A DNA stretch of 64,000 bases from QHXQ01 sp045807745 (GCA_045807745.1 JBJMGT010000007.1:62001-126000); one strand, 5' to 3'. Positions 45,627 to 54,637 are shown, numbered from the stretch's first letter. Notes: generated by a model not told the origin, from the letters alone. Translations and numbers: made by a program.

Positions 45627-46781
45627 TTAACAGACTTTACGCACTTCGCTGGCCAGCCGCCCGCCTTGTACGTCAATGATCACTTCGGCGTTCGCCGTGC
45701 GCGCGAAGGTCTCGAAGGCGGCGCGTTCGACGGCCGCGATCAGTTCAGTATGAAGCCCGCGCGCGCCCGTGCCGCGTCGTTCGCTGCGTGTGATCAAGTG
45801 TTCGAGCGCGGCGTCGGTGACGGTGAGTTGCAAACCTTCACCATGAAACTCTTGTTTAAACTGCGGGAGCACGTTCTCGCAGAGGATCAGGCGCAAGGTC
45901 TCGCGCGGCAGTGCGGGGAAGATGACGATGCGCGCGAAGCGACCGATCAATTCCGGCAGGAAGCCGAACTTCTGAAAGACCGCGACCTCGTCGAGCGTGA
46001 GCGCGTCGGCTTCCGCGCCAACCGCGCCGCGAAAGCCGACGCCAGCGCGCCGCTCGCGCAGTAGTTCATCCAGTCCGGAGAACGCACCGCAGGCGATGAA
46101 CGGAATGTCGCGCGTAGAGACTTCGGCGCGCTGCCCGAAGGCGGAGAAGCCATAGTCCATCGGCACGGAGACCACGCTGCTTTCAAGCATCGCCAACAAC
46201 TCGCGCTGCACGCCGTAGCCCGACACGTCCTTCGTCGTGCCCTGCCCGGCGAAGCGCGCGCTGCTCCCAGATGAAGCGAGCTTATCGAACTCGTCGAGAC
46301 AGACGATGCCGCATTCGGCGATAAAGGTGTCGTCGTCCGCGACGGCGATGAGGCGCGTCAAGATCGTGCGCACGTCGTCGCCGACGTAACCGGCTTCGGT
46401 GAAGCTGGTGATGTCCACGACGACCGTCGGCAGTTTGAAGAAGTGGCGGAACAGCAACTCGACAAGGAACGTCTTGCCGCAGCCCGTCGGGCCGATGAGC
46501 AACATGTTCTGCTTCGGCGGCAACTCGCGCGCACGGACGCCTTCGACGTGGATGCGTTTAAGTCGCCGCACGTGCCGGTAGGCCATGAGCGCGAGCGCCT
46601 GTCGCTGCTCGTCCTGTCCCTTGTAGCCCAGCCGCTCGATCTCGATGGCTATCTCCGCCGGCGCAGGCAGCGGCAGTCCGTTGATGAACGCGCGCCGCGC
46701 TTCGTTGAATTGATCGAGCAGTTCGGTCACGGCGGTCGAGTCTTCTTCGGGTTGTTCCGGCGTGAATTCCATAGCAGTCAA
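45627..46781 (-). CDS. ClpX-like AAA+ unfoldase without the zinc-binding domain
   Basis: 384 residues. Walker A GPTGCGKTFLVE, pore loop GYVGDD, Walker B IVCLDEFDKLA, the ClpX segment KDVSGYGVQRELLAMLE, and the C-terminal lid with RGTGARGLHTELIAA. The N-terminal Cys4 zinc domain of ClpX is absent and replaced by an acidic helical stretch. The position of the ClpP-binding IGF loop reads AGVGFRG, so ClpP contact is possible but uncertain. A true ClpX may exist elsewhere; this would be a specialised paralogue. Confidence 0.88.
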   Translation of the reverse strand: MTAMEFTPEQPEEDSTAVTELLDQFNEARRAFINGLPLPAPAEIAIEIERLGYKGQDEQRQALALMAYRHVRRLKRIHVEGVRARELPPKQNMLLIGPTGCGKTFLVELLFRHFFKLPTVVVDITSFTEAGYVGDDVRTILTRLIAVADDDTFIAECGIVCLDEFDKLASSGSSARFAGQGTTKDVSGYGVQRELLAMLESSVVSVPMDYGFSAFGQRAEVSTRDIPFIACGAFSGLDELLRERRAGVGFRGAVGAEADALTLDEVAVFQKFGFLPELIGRFARIVIFPALPRETLRLILCENVLPQFKQEFHGEGLQLTVTDAALEHLITRSERRGTGARGLHTELIAAVERAAFETFARTANAEVIIDVQGGRLASEVRKVC

Positions 46782-46863
46782 TGCGGTCTCTACTGTCTAA
46801 AGTACGAACCTGCACACTATAATAACCGTATCACGAGGAAACGACGAAAGAGGAGTCCCCACT

Positions 46864-47472
46864 ATGTTCTGTCCGCAATGTGGCACTAACCAAAGCGATG
46901 ATTTGCGGTTCTGCAAAGTGTGCGGCGCGAACCTACACGCCGTGCGACAGGCCGTCGCGACGCGCGAGAGCGGTGGCAAGATCGACTGGAGCAAGACGTG
47001 GGTCGCCGAGATGTTCATGTCCGAAGCCGAGCAGATCAAGCGGCATCAGGAGTTGGAACGGATGATGGGCATCACGCCGGAGGTGAAGCGTTACAACGAA
47101 ATCAAAGCCGGCGTGATCGTCAGCGCAAGCGGTATTGCGTTGATGATCTTTCTCGCTATCTTCATGGAAGGCATCGTCGTAGGCGGCAAAGTGCCGCACG
47201 ACACGGCCGAGATTCTCAGTCGCATCTGGGTTGCCGGCATAATCCCTTTTATGATCGGTATTGGCCTCTTGATTAACGGGATCGTGGTGAGCAAAAAACT
47301 GGTCGCCGCCCGCGAGCGCGAACTACGCGCCAGCCGTAGGGATACCGATGCGCTCGATCAAACGGCCGCGCCGCCGCTCCTGTCATCCGCCGACACAACC
47401 GAATTCGTGCCCGCCAACTTCAGCGTCACCGAAGACACGACGAAGCACTTGCACAATCCCGAACGGCAGTAG
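46864..47472 (+). CDS. Zinc-ribbon membrane protein, function unknown
   Basis: 202 residues. N-terminal zinc ribbon CPQCGT...CKVCGA (Cys3, 6, 17, 20). Two membrane helices (about 79-101 and 118-138) follow, then a Ser/Thr/Asp-rich C-terminal tail. ATG preceded by AAAGAGGAG. Such ribbon-plus-helix proteins are common and not characterised. It is divergent from the ClpX-like gene with an 82-base shared promoter space. Confidence 0.75.
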   Translation: MFCPQCGTNQSDDLRFCKVCGANLHAVRQAVATRESGGKIDWSKTWVAEMFMSEAEQIKRHQELERMMGITPEVKRYNEIKAGVIVSASGIALMIFLAIFMEGIVVGGKVPHDTAEILSRIWVAGIIPFMIGIGLLINGIVVSKKLVAARERELRASRRDTDALDQTAAPPLLSSADTTEFVPANFSVTEDTTKHLHNPERQ

Positions 47473-47485
47473 TAACGAGCGCCGC

Positions 47486-48697
47486 TCACACGCCGCGCAC
47501 GCGCAGGAAGCGCCGCTTGCCGACCTGCACCAGCAGTTCCTGCCCCGTTTGCAACTCAACTTCATCATCGGGGCGCGTGCGCCGTAAGCCTTCGACGCGC
47601 ACGCCGCCCTGTTCGATCAACCGGCGGGCCTCGGCCATCGAAGACGCCAGCCCTGTTTCGACCAGAAAGCGCGGCAGCTTGTACATGTCCGCCGCCATGT
47701 TGTGCTCTTCGATCTCTTCCGGCGTCTCCTTTTGTCTGAAGACGCGGTTGAACTCGGCTTCGGCCGCTTGCGCTTCGCCTGCGGAATGAAAGTCGGCGAT
47801 GATGCGTTTCGCCAGCTCAACTTTCAGATCGCGCGGGTTGCGCGTGCCACCTTCGGCTTGCCCGCGCAACTCTTTGATCTCTTCCACACGCAGATCGGTG
47901 CAGAGTTCGTAGTAGCGCCACATCAACTCGTCCGAGATGGACATGACCTTGCCGAACATCTCGAAGGGTGGCTCGTTGATGCCGATGTAGTTGCCGAGCG
48001 ACTTAGACATCTTCTGCACGCCGTCCGTGCCTTCGAGCAAGGGCATAATGACGCAGACCTGCGCCGCCTGTTCGTACTCGCGTTGCAGGTTGCGCGCCAT
48101 GAGCAGATTGAACTTTTGATCTGTGCCGCCGAGTTCGACATCAGCTTCGAGCGCCACCGAGTCGTAAGCCTGCACGAGCGGGTACATCAATTCATGCAGC
48201 GCGATGGGTTTTTCTTCCCCGAGCCGCTTCTGAAAATCGTCGCGCTCCAATATCTGTTTGACCGTGACGTGCGCCGCCAAGCGGATGAAACCTTCCGCGC
48301 CGAGCTTGTCCGTCCATTCTGAGTTGAACCGGATTTCGGTCTTGGCCGGGTCGAGCAGTTTGAAAATCTGCTGCTTGTACGTCTCGGCGTTCGCGTTGAT
48401 CTCAGCGCGTGTCAGTTGCGGACGCGTCGCGGACTTACCCGACGGGTCGCCAATTAACCCTGTGAAGTCGCCGATCAAAAAGATGACTGTATGGCCGAGT
48501 TTCTGAAAGTCGCTCAGCTTGCGCAGCACGACCGCGTGGCCAAGGTGTATGTCCGGCGCAGTCGGGTCAGCGCCCAACTTCACGCGCAGAGGTTTCCCCG
48601 TCCGCGCGCTCTGCTCCAACTTCGCGCGCAAGTCATCCTCGCGGATGATCTCCACCACGCCCTTGCGCAAGAAGTCCAACTGTTCATCAATCGTCAT
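47486..48697 (-). CDS. tyrS: Tyrosyl-tRNA synthetase
   Basis: 403 residues from the ATG at 48697; an in-frame codon 22 positions upstream is rejected because it overlaps the divergent proC start region without conserved sequence. Class I motifs: HLGHAVV (HIGH) in APDIHLGHAVVLRKL and KMSKS in VQKMSKSLGN. The C-terminal S4 RNA-binding domain ends RRFLRVRGV. This is the TyrZ-like subfamily by its GDFTGLIGDPSG stretch. Essential, charges tRNA-Tyr. Confidence 0.96.
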   Translation of the reverse strand: MTIDEQLDFLRKGVVEIIREDDLRAKLEQSARTGKPLRVKLGADPTAPDIHLGHAVVLRKLSDFQKLGHTVIFLIGDFTGLIGDPSGKSATRPQLTRAEINANAETYKQQIFKLLDPAKTEIRFNSEWTDKLGAEGFIRLAAHVTVKQILERDDFQKRLGEEKPIALHELMYPLVQAYDSVALEADVELGGTDQKFNLLMARNLQREYEQAAQVCVIMPLLEGTDGVQKMSKSLGNYIGINEPPFEMFGKVMSISDELMWRYYELCTDLRVEEIKELRGQAEGGTRNPRDLKVELAKRIIADFHSAGEAQAAEAEFNRVFRQKETPEEIEEHNMAADMYKLPRFLVETGLASSMAEARRLIEQGGVRVEGLRRTRPDDEVELQTGQELLVQVGKRRFLRVRGV

Positions 48698-48750
48698 CAC
48701 GCACGATAGAGTAGCGCATCCATTGCCGGCTACGCTATGCTCAACAGCGC

Positions 48751-49608
48751 ATGACGACGCCACCGGCCACAGACCAATCGACCATGAACGCGAACCCGCT
48801 CGCGGGCGTCGAGTTGTCTTTCATCGGCGTAGGCGTGATGGCCGAGGCAATGATCGCGGGGCTACTCAAACAGCAGTTGGTGACGCCTGCGCAAGTGTCT
48901 GGCAGTCATCCACGCGCGGCGCGGCGCGAGGAGTTGGCGGCGAAGTACGGCATCAACGTCGTTGAGAGCAACCCGGAGGCGGCGCGCGGCCGGATAGTCG
49001 TGCTCGCGGTCAAGCCGCAGAAGTTGCACGGCGTCTTGCAGGAGTTGAAAGAGACTTTGCGGGCGGAGCAACTCGTCGTCTCGATCATCGCGGGCGCGCG
49101 GCTGGAGACCATCGCGGGCGAGTTGCTCCATCCGGCGGTCGTGCGCGCGATGCCGAACACGCCCGCGCAGATCGGCGCAGGCATGACGGTCTGGACGACG
49201 ACCGCGCAAGTGGACGACACGCAGGGCCAGCAGGTACGCGCAATGCTCGGCGCACTGGGGCGCGAGATGCGCGTCGCCGAAGAGCGCCAGATCGACATGG
49301 CGACCGCCTTGAGCGCGACCGGCCCCACCTACATCTTCCTCGTCATGGAAGCGCTCGTGGACGCAGGCGTCCACATGGGCTTCTCGCGCGAAGTTGCCCG
49401 CGAACTTGTCATCGAGACCATGCTCGGCTCGACACTCTTCGCCAAAGAATCGCACAAGCACCCGGCGGAACTGCGCAACATGGTCACTTCACCCGGCGGC
49501 ACGAGCGCCGAAGCAATCTATCAGATGGAGAAGGGGAGCCTCCGCACCGTCCTCTCAAAAGCCGTCTATGCCGCCTTCCAACGCGCCGTCGCGCTCGGCA
49601 AGAAATAA
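48751..49608 (+). CDS. proC: Pyrroline-5-carboxylate reductase
   Basis: 285 residues. Last step of proline synthesis. N-terminal NAD(P) motif FIGVGVMAEAMIAGLL, then VLAVKPQ, RAMPNTPAQIGAGMT and the conserved C-terminal ELRNMVTSPGGTSAEAI. The start may be the ATG at 48751 or the one 11 codons later, since the first residues are not conserved; neither has a strong Shine-Dalgarno. The stop codon touches the palindrome at 49608. Confidence 0.95.
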   Translation: MTTPPATDQSTMNANPLAGVELSFIGVGVMAEAMIAGLLKQQLVTPAQVSGSHPRAARREELAAKYGINVVESNPEAARGRIVVLAVKPQKLHGVLQELKETLRAEQLVVSIIAGARLETIAGELLHPAVVRAMPNTPAQIGAGMTVWTTTAQVDDTQGQQVRAMLGALGREMRVAEERQIDMATALSATGPTYIFLVMEALVDAGVHMGFSREVARELVIETMLGSTLFAKESHKHPAELRNMVTSPGGTSAEAIYQMEKGSLRTVLSKAVYAAFQRAVALGKK

Positions 49609-49673
49609 CCACAAAGGCACGAAGATACAAAGGTGAAACTTCGTGCCTTCTTTGTGTTTCGTGCCTTTGTGGT
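49608..49673. repeat. Octamer-type palindrome after proC
   Basis: Arms ACCACAAAGGCACGAA (49608-49623) and its exact complement (49658-49673); inner units spaced 8 bases (CAAAGGCACGAAGATA type). Begins at the last base of the proC stop. Likely a terminator-like hairpin. Related in sequence to 31541. Confidence 0.9.
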
Positions 49674-49802
49674 GAGTTTTTCTCTCGGTGCACCTTCCTT
49701 GACCGCTTGTGAAATCGCGTGCTAGATTATTTTTCTTTAAGGCATACAGCTTTAAGTCACCTGTAGTAAGCAACCCCGATTCGTCCGAGAAGCTGAAGCG
49801 TT

Positions 49803-50267
49803 ATGATCTGTCTGGCCCTAGCGGAAGGCTCTATCCAACTCGTGCCCGATGGGACGGTCTTCTTCCACATTGCCGTCATCATCCTGATGGTCTATGTGCT
49901 GAATGCGACGCTGTTCCGGCCCATCAACCGCATCCTCGCCGAGCGCGAGGCGCGGGCGCGCTCAGGGCATGGCGCAGCCCACGACATCTTGAAAAAGGTG
50001 GAGGAGAATCTGAGCCTCTACGAGGAAGGCTTGCGCTCGGCGCGCACGGAAGGCTACCGGCTGTTGGAGCAAGAGCGCGCCGAAGCCTTGAGCGTGCGGC
50101 AGGCGCAAGTGGCTGAGGTGCGCGCCGAAGCCGAACAGTTGATCGCCGCCGAGCGCGACGCGATCCGCACGCAGACCGACGAGGCGCGCGCCACACTCGG
50201 CCGCGACGCCGCGCGTATGGCCGCAGAGATTAGCACGCAGATTCTCCATCGCCCGGTCGGCGCGTGA
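49803..50267 (+). CDS. ATP synthase F0 subunit b' (second b-type subunit)
   Basis: 154 residues. One membrane helix (about 21-40, FFHIAVIILMVYVLNATLF) followed by FRPINRILAERE and a long charged coiled coil, the peripheral-stalk layout. A second b-like gene follows, so the stalk is a b-b' heterodimer as in phototrophs and several other phyla. First of the atp run; the genes for subunits a and c usually found upstream are missing. The N-terminal start is the first ATG after GAAGCG. Confidence 0.85.
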   Translation: MICLALAEGSIQLVPDGTVFFHIAVIILMVYVLNATLFRPINRILAEREARARSGHGAAHDILKKVEENLSLYEEGLRSARTEGYRLLEQERAEALSVRQAQVAEVRAEAEQLIAAERDAIRTQTDEARATLGRDAARMAAEISTQILHRPVGA

Positions 50268-50292
50268 GGCGCGGGCGACTGAACCGTATTTT

Positions 50293-50844
50293 ATGTTCGC
50301 CACATTGAGCACAACCATTCTCCTCTTCGCGCAGGAATCTGCCACGGCGCACCCTTGGTACAACTATCCGGGGTTCGAGGCGTGGAAGTTCTTCAACCTG
50401 TTGCTGTTCATCCTCGCCTTCTTTTTCATCCTGCGCCGGCCCGTCGGTGCGTCGATGCGCGCGCGGCGCGAAGCGATCCGCAAAGAGTTGATGCGCGCAC
50501 AGGAAGAGCGCAACGCGGCCATGGCGAAACTGGAAGAGGTGAACGCGCGCCTCGCACGTCTGCATGATGAAGTAGCGACGGTGCGTGCGCAGGCCGAACA
50601 AGAGGCTGCGCAAGAGCGCGAACGCATCGCGCGCTCGACCGAAGAGGATGTGCGCCGCTTGCGCGAACAGGCGCAACGCGAGATTGAGAGCGCGGGCAAA
50701 GCTGCACGGATTGAGTTGCGCCGCTACGCTGCCGAGCAGAGTGTGGAACTGGCCGAGCAGTTGATCCGGCGCGACCTGCGCCGCGACGACGACGAGCGTT
50801 TGATGCGCGACTACATCACAGAGCTGGGAGGGAGCAAGCGTTGA
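50293..50844 (+). CDS. atpF: ATP synthase F0 subunit b
   Basis: 183 residues. After a short N-terminal segment, one membrane helix (about 33-52, FFNLLLFILAFFFILRRPVG) and a long Arg/Glu/Ala-rich coiled coil that reaches F1. Its stop overlaps the atpH TTG start by four bases. Peripheral stalk subunit that holds the catalytic head still. Low sequence conservation is normal for this subunit; the call rests on shape and context. Confidence 0.9.
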   Translation: MFATLSTTILLFAQESATAHPWYNYPGFEAWKFFNLLLFILAFFFILRRPVGASMRARREAIRKELMRAQEERNAAMAKLEEVNARLARLHDEVATVRAQAEQEAAQERERIARSTEEDVRRLREQAQREIESAGKAARIELRRYAAEQSVELAEQLIRRDLRRDDDERLMRDYITELGGSKR

Positions 50845-51383
50845 GCGTGCAAGCGGTGGCGCGCCGTTACGCGACGGCGCTGGCAGACGTGGTGTTGGCG
50901 CAGCACGAGGCGCGCGAAGTGCAACAGGAGTTGGGCGACTGGGCCGGGATGATGTTGGCCAATCCGCAACTGCTCGAAGTCTTCCGCAACCCCGTCGTCC
51001 CTTACGAGCAGAAGAGCAAAGTGCTCACGGCCCTGATCGCGCGCACGCGCGTGCGGCCCACGACGGCCAACTTCCTGCAAGTGCTCCTGCGCAATCACCG
51101 CTTGGCCGATCTGACCGAGATCAATCACAGTTTCGCCCGCGTCCTAGATGAACGCGCCGGTCTCGTCTTGGCGCATGTCACGACGGCGCGACCTATCCCA
51201 ACGCAGGAGCAGGAAGCTTTGCGCACGCGGCTCACCGAGATGACCGGGCGCAAAGTCTATTTGCAGTTCGCGGTGGACGAAGAACTGATCGGCGGCATCG
51301 TCACGCGCATCGGCTCGACGCTTTACGACGGCTCGGTGCGCACACGCTTGCGACAGATCAGACAGCAGATGGCCGGACAATGA
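50841..51383 (+). CDS. atpH: ATP synthase F1 subunit delta
   Basis: 180 residues from TTG, four bases overlapping atpF. OSCP/delta signatures: VARRYATALADV at the start, FRNPVVPYEQKSKVL, NFLQVLLRNHRL, and the C-terminal GGIVTRIGSTLYDGSVRTRL. Joins the peripheral stalk to the top of F1. The Shine-Dalgarno GGGAGG lies inside the end of atpF. Followed by the heptamer palindrome at 51387 rather than directly by atpA. Confidence 0.95.
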   Translation: MSVQAVARRYATALADVVLAQHEAREVQQELGDWAGMMLANPQLLEVFRNPVVPYEQKSKVLTALIARTRVRPTTANFLQVLLRNHRLADLTEINHSFARVLDERAGLVLAHVTTARPIPTQEQEALRTRLTEMTGRKVYLQFAVDEELIGGIVTRIGSTLYDGSVRTRLRQIRQQMAGQ

Positions 51384-51386
51384 AAA

Positions 51387-51460
51387 GTGCTGAGTGCTGA
51401 GTGCTGAGTGAAAAACTTCTGGCCCAGCACTCAGGACTCAGGACTCAGGACTCAGCACTT
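51387..51460. repeat. Heptamer palindrome between atpH and atpA
   Basis: Left arm 51387-51410: three GTGCTGA units plus GTG. Right arm 51428-51460: four units of the CTCAGGA type. Period 7 in both. It ends six bases before the atpA ATG and occupies the place of a ribosome-binding site. Confidence 0.92.
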
Positions 51461-51466
51461 AATTAT

Positions 51467-53038
51467 ATGGAACCGATTAAAGCCAACGAGATTAGCGATA
51501 TCATTCGCCAGCAGATCGTGAACTTCGATGCCGGCGGCGTGACCGTGACCGAAGTCGGCACGGTGATCAAGGTCGGCGACGGCATCGCCGAGATTCACGG
51601 GCTGGACAAGGTCATGGCCGGCGAGTTGTTGGAGTTGCCGCACGAGGTGCGCGGCCTCGCCTTGAACTTGGAAGAGGACAAGGTCGGCGCGGTGCTGTTC
51701 GGCGACTTCCAAAAGGTCAAAGAAGGCAACACGGTCAAGCGCACGGGGCGCATCATGGAAGTGCCGGTAGGCGAAGCGCTCGTCGGGCGCGTCGTGAACG
51801 CGCTGGGACAGCCCATTGACGACCGCGGGCCCATCATCACGAACGAGTTCAATCCGATCGAGCGCATCGCGCCGGGCGTCGTTGATCGCCAACCTGTGAA
51901 AGAGCCTTTGCAGACGGGCCTCAAAGCGATTGACTCGATGGTGCCTATCGGGCGCGGGCAGCGCGAGTTGATCATCGGCGACCGGCAGACGGGGAAAACC
52001 GCGGTGGCGCTCGACACGATCATCAACCAACGCGGTAAGGACGTGATCTGCATCTACGTCGCCATCGGGCAGAAGGCTTCGACGGTCGCGCAGGTCATCA
52101 AGACTTTGCAGGAGTTCGACGCGATGAGCTTCTCTATCGTCGTCGTCGCTTCAGCTTCCGACCCGGCGGCGATGCAGTATCTTGCGCCTTACGCTGGCGC
52201 AGCCATCGGCGAGTACTTCCGCGATTCGGGCCGGCACGTCTTAACCATCTACGACGATCTCTCGAAGCAGGCGGCCGCGTATCGCGAAATCTCGCTGCTG
52301 CTGCGCCGCCCGCCCGGTCGCGAGGCTTATCCGGGCGACGTATTCTATCTGCACTCGCGTCTGCTTGAGCGTGCGGCAAAACTCTCGGACGCGAAGGGCG
52401 GCGGCTCGCTCACGAGTCTGCCGATCATCGAGACGCAGGCGGGCGACATCTCGGCGTATATTCCGACGAACGTCATCTCGATCACCGACGGGCAAATCTT
52501 CCTCGAAGCCGATCTCTTCAATGCGGGCATACGCCCCGCGATCAACGTCGGCAACTCGGTCTCGCGCGTCGGCGGCTCGGCGCAGATCAAGGCGATGAAG
52601 TCGGTCGCAGGCACATTGCGGTTAGACCTCGCACAGTATCGCGAACTGGCAGCGTTCGCGCAGTTCGGGTCTGACCTTGATAAAGCGACGCAGGCGCAGC
52701 TTGCGCGCGGGCAGCGTTTGACGGAGATTCTGAAGCAGCCGCAATACAAGCCGATGCCGGTCGAGCAACAGGTGCTCATCATCTGGGCGGCGACGAGCGG
52801 TTATCTGGACGACGTGCCGGTCGATCAGTTGCGCCGCTTCGAGACGGAAGTGACCAACTTCATACAGAACTCGCACCCCGGTTTGCTCACCGCCCTGCGC
52901 GAGAAGAAGGCGCTGACCGACGAGATCAAAGCCGATCTCAAGACCGCCATCACCGACTTCAAACAGACTTGGGACAGCGCGCCGCCCGCCAAGCGCGGCA
53001 CGACTGCGCCGGTCGCAACGGCCGCAGCGGGAGCGTAA
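51467..53038 (+). CDS. atpA: ATP synthase F1 subunit alpha
   Basis: 523 residues from the ATG at 51467; an in-frame extension of 22 codons upstream is only translated palindrome. P-loop GDRQTGKTAVALD, family signature PAINVGNSVSRVGGSAQ. Forms the alpha3beta3 head; non-catalytic nucleotide sites. There is no Shine-Dalgarno: the bases before the ATG are CAGCACTTAATTAT from the repeat. Palindromes lie on both sides of the gene. Confidence 0.97.
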   Translation: MEPIKANEISDIIRQQIVNFDAGGVTVTEVGTVIKVGDGIAEIHGLDKVMAGELLELPHEVRGLALNLEEDKVGAVLFGDFQKVKEGNTVKRTGRIMEVPVGEALVGRVVNALGQPIDDRGPIITNEFNPIERIAPGVVDRQPVKEPLQTGLKAIDSMVPIGRGQRELIIGDRQTGKTAVALDTIINQRGKDVICIYVAIGQKASTVAQVIKTLQEFDAMSFSIVVVASASDPAAMQYLAPYAGAAIGEYFRDSGRHVLTIYDDLSKQAAAYREISLLLRRPPGREAYPGDVFYLHSRLLERAAKLSDAKGGGSLTSLPIIETQAGDISAYIPTNVISITDGQIFLEADLFNAGIRPAINVGNSVSRVGGSAQIKAMKSVAGTLRLDLAQYRELAAFAQFGSDLDKATQAQLARGQRLTEILKQPQYKPMPVEQQVLIIWAATSGYLDDVPVDQLRRFETEVTNFIQNSHPGLLTALREKKALTDEIKADLKTAITDFKQTWDSAPPAKRGTTAPVATAAAGA

Positions 53039-53042
53039 AAAC

Positions 53043-53119
53043 AGATGTTAGATGCTGGATGTCAGATGTCAGTCAGAAGACAGACACTAGCATCCAGCAT
53101 CTGACATCTAGTATCTGAC
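53043..53119. repeat. Heptamer palindrome between atpA and atpG
   Basis: Left arm 53043-53072: units AGATGTT, AGATGCT, GGATGTC, AGATGTC. Right arm 53087-53119: AGCATCC, AGCATCT, GACATCT, AGTATCT. It ends four bases before the atpG ATG. Confidence 0.92.
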
Positions 53120-53123
53120 TCTT

Positions 53124-54017
53124 ATGGCAAATCTCCTCGATCTCCGCCGGCGCATTAAGTCGGTCAAGAACACGCAGCAGATCACAAAGGCGATGAAGAT
53201 GCTCTCCGCCGTGAACCTGCGGCGGGCGCAAGTGCGCGTCGTCAACGCGCGCCCGTTCGCGCGTAAGATGACGGAAGTCTTGACCGACTTGGCCGCGCAC
53301 ACCGACGAGAACTATCACCATCCGCTACTTGACCAACGCGGCGACGAGCGTTACCTGCTCGTGCTGATCACAGCGGACAAGGGACTGGCGGGCGCGTTCA
53401 ATGCGAACTTGACGAAAGCCGGCCAAGCCTTCATCAAGGAGCACGCTGAGCAAGCGGTTTCGCTGATCGCGATCGGGCGCAAAGGACGCGACTTCTTCCG
53501 CCGCCGGAACATCGAGATCGTGCAGGAGTACATCGGCCTGACCGGCAAGGGACGCATCACCTATGCGGAAGCGGTTGAAGTGGCCGGCGATGTCATGCGC
53601 CGCTTCACCGAGGATGAGACGATTGATAAAGTCTTTCTCATCTACAACGAATTCCGCTCGGTGCTGTCGCAACGCGTCGTCGTTGAACAACTCCTGCCCG
53701 TCGCGCGCACCGAAGCAGAGCCGGCCGAACAAACGACGGGTGCGCAGGGCGAGACGTTTGTCGAGTACGTCTATGAGCAGCCCGCGGCCGACATCTTCGG
53801 GCAACTGCTGCCGCGCCTGATCGAGACGCAAATCTTTCGCGCGCTCCTGGAATCAATAGCGTCGGAGCAGGGCGCACGCATGACGGCGATGGACTCTGCG
53901 TCGAAGAACGCGGGCGATCTGATCGGCTCCTTGACGCTCAACATGAACCGTATCCGGCAGGCGGCGATCACGAAGGAGATCATCGAAGTCGTCTCCGGCG
54001 CAGCGGCTGCAAGTTAA
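53124..54017 (+). CDS. atpG: ATP synthase F1 subunit gamma
   Basis: 297 residues. Start MANLLDLRRRIKSVKNTQQITKAMKM is the N-terminal shaft helix; SDKGLAGAFN-like ITADKGLAGAFN and the C-terminal signature SENAGDLI-like SKNAGDLIGSLTLNMNRIRQAAITKEI are present. Central rotor. There is no Shine-Dalgarno, since the palindrome runs up to the start. The atpD and atpC genes that normally follow are absent; a terminator comes next, so they are elsewhere in the genome. Confidence 0.96.
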   Translation: MANLLDLRRRIKSVKNTQQITKAMKMLSAVNLRRAQVRVVNARPFARKMTEVLTDLAAHTDENYHHPLLDQRGDERYLLVLITADKGLAGAFNANLTKAGQAFIKEHAEQAVSLIAIGRKGRDFFRRRNIEIVQEYIGLTGKGRITYAEAVEVAGDVMRRFTEDETIDKVFLIYNEFRSVLSQRVVVEQLLPVARTEAEPAEQTTGAQGETFVEYVYEQPAADIFGQLLPRLIETQIFRALLESIASEQGARMTAMDSASKNAGDLIGSLTLNMNRIRQAAITKEIIEVVSGAAAAS

Positions 54018-54046
54018 CGGATCAGACCAGACAAGTTTGAGTAGCT

Positions 54047-54088
54047 GGAAAGGGAAGCGGCGCGTGCGTAGCTTCCCTTTCCGTTTTA
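54047..54088 (+). terminator. Terminator of the atp operon
   Basis: GGAAAGGGAAGC (54047-54058) and its complement (54071-54082), followed by GTTTT. Perfect 12-bp stem, 29 bases after the atpG stop, just before the VanZ-like gene. Confidence 0.9.
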
Positions 54089-54094
54089 TGAAAA

Positions 54095-54637
54095 ATGGTT
54101 GCGAATAGAGAAGCGAGCCGCATGACGGGCGGCAATGTGCAATCGTCATGGCGCAAACGTTTGTGGCGCTACGGGCCGCTCGTCGTCTGGCTCGCCTTCA
54201 TCTTCTTCGCTTCGACCGGCGCGCTGTCTGCACCAAACACTTCGCGCATCATCGGCCCCCTATTGCGTTGGCTCTTCCCCAACATCACCGAAGCCCAACT
54301 GCTGCGCGCGCACTTTCTCACGCGCAAGCTCGCGCACTTCAGCGAGTACGCCGTGCTCGCGCTCTTAGCCGCGCGCGCCTTCATTCCTTCCACGCATAGA
54401 TGGCTACGCCGCCGTTGGCTCACGAGCGCGCTTGTGCTCGTCGCCGTCTACGCGCTGCTCGACGAGTATCATCAGACCTTCGTGCCCTCGCGCACCGGCT
54501 CGATCTGGGACAGCATGATTGATATAGCGGGCGGCGTGACCGCGCTCGTCGTCCTCGCGCTGTGGCGTGTACGCAGTCTCATGTTGAAGCAGGCAGAGAA
54601 GGATTCACTGCCGCAGACGCCGAGGACGCAAAGATAG
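54095..54637 (+). CDS. VanZ-like membrane protein
   Basis: 180 residues, or 170 if translation starts at the internal ATG ten codons in. Four membrane helices; the VanZ signature includes KLAHFSEYAVLALLAAR and LDEYHQTFVPSRTGSIWDSMIDIAGG. VanZ gives low teicoplanin resistance in enterococci, but the wide family is of unknown function. Its last ten codons (SLPQTPRTQR) lie within the palindrome at 54608, so the C-terminus is repeat-derived. Confidence 0.88.
   Translation: MVANREASRMTGGNVQSSWRKRLWRYGPLVVWLAFIFFASTGALSAPNTSRIIGPLLRWLFPNITEAQLLRAHFLTRKLAHFSEYAVLALLAARAFIPSTHRWLRRRWLTSALVLVAVYALLDEYHQTFVPSRTGSIWDSMIDIAGGVTALVVLALWRVRSLMLKQAEKDSLPQTPRTQR

Noticed and set aside
51387..53119. Repeat clusters as a CRISPR or phage attachment site
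   Set aside because: Units are 7 bases, tandem and inverted, with no spacers and no integrase or phage genes nearby.
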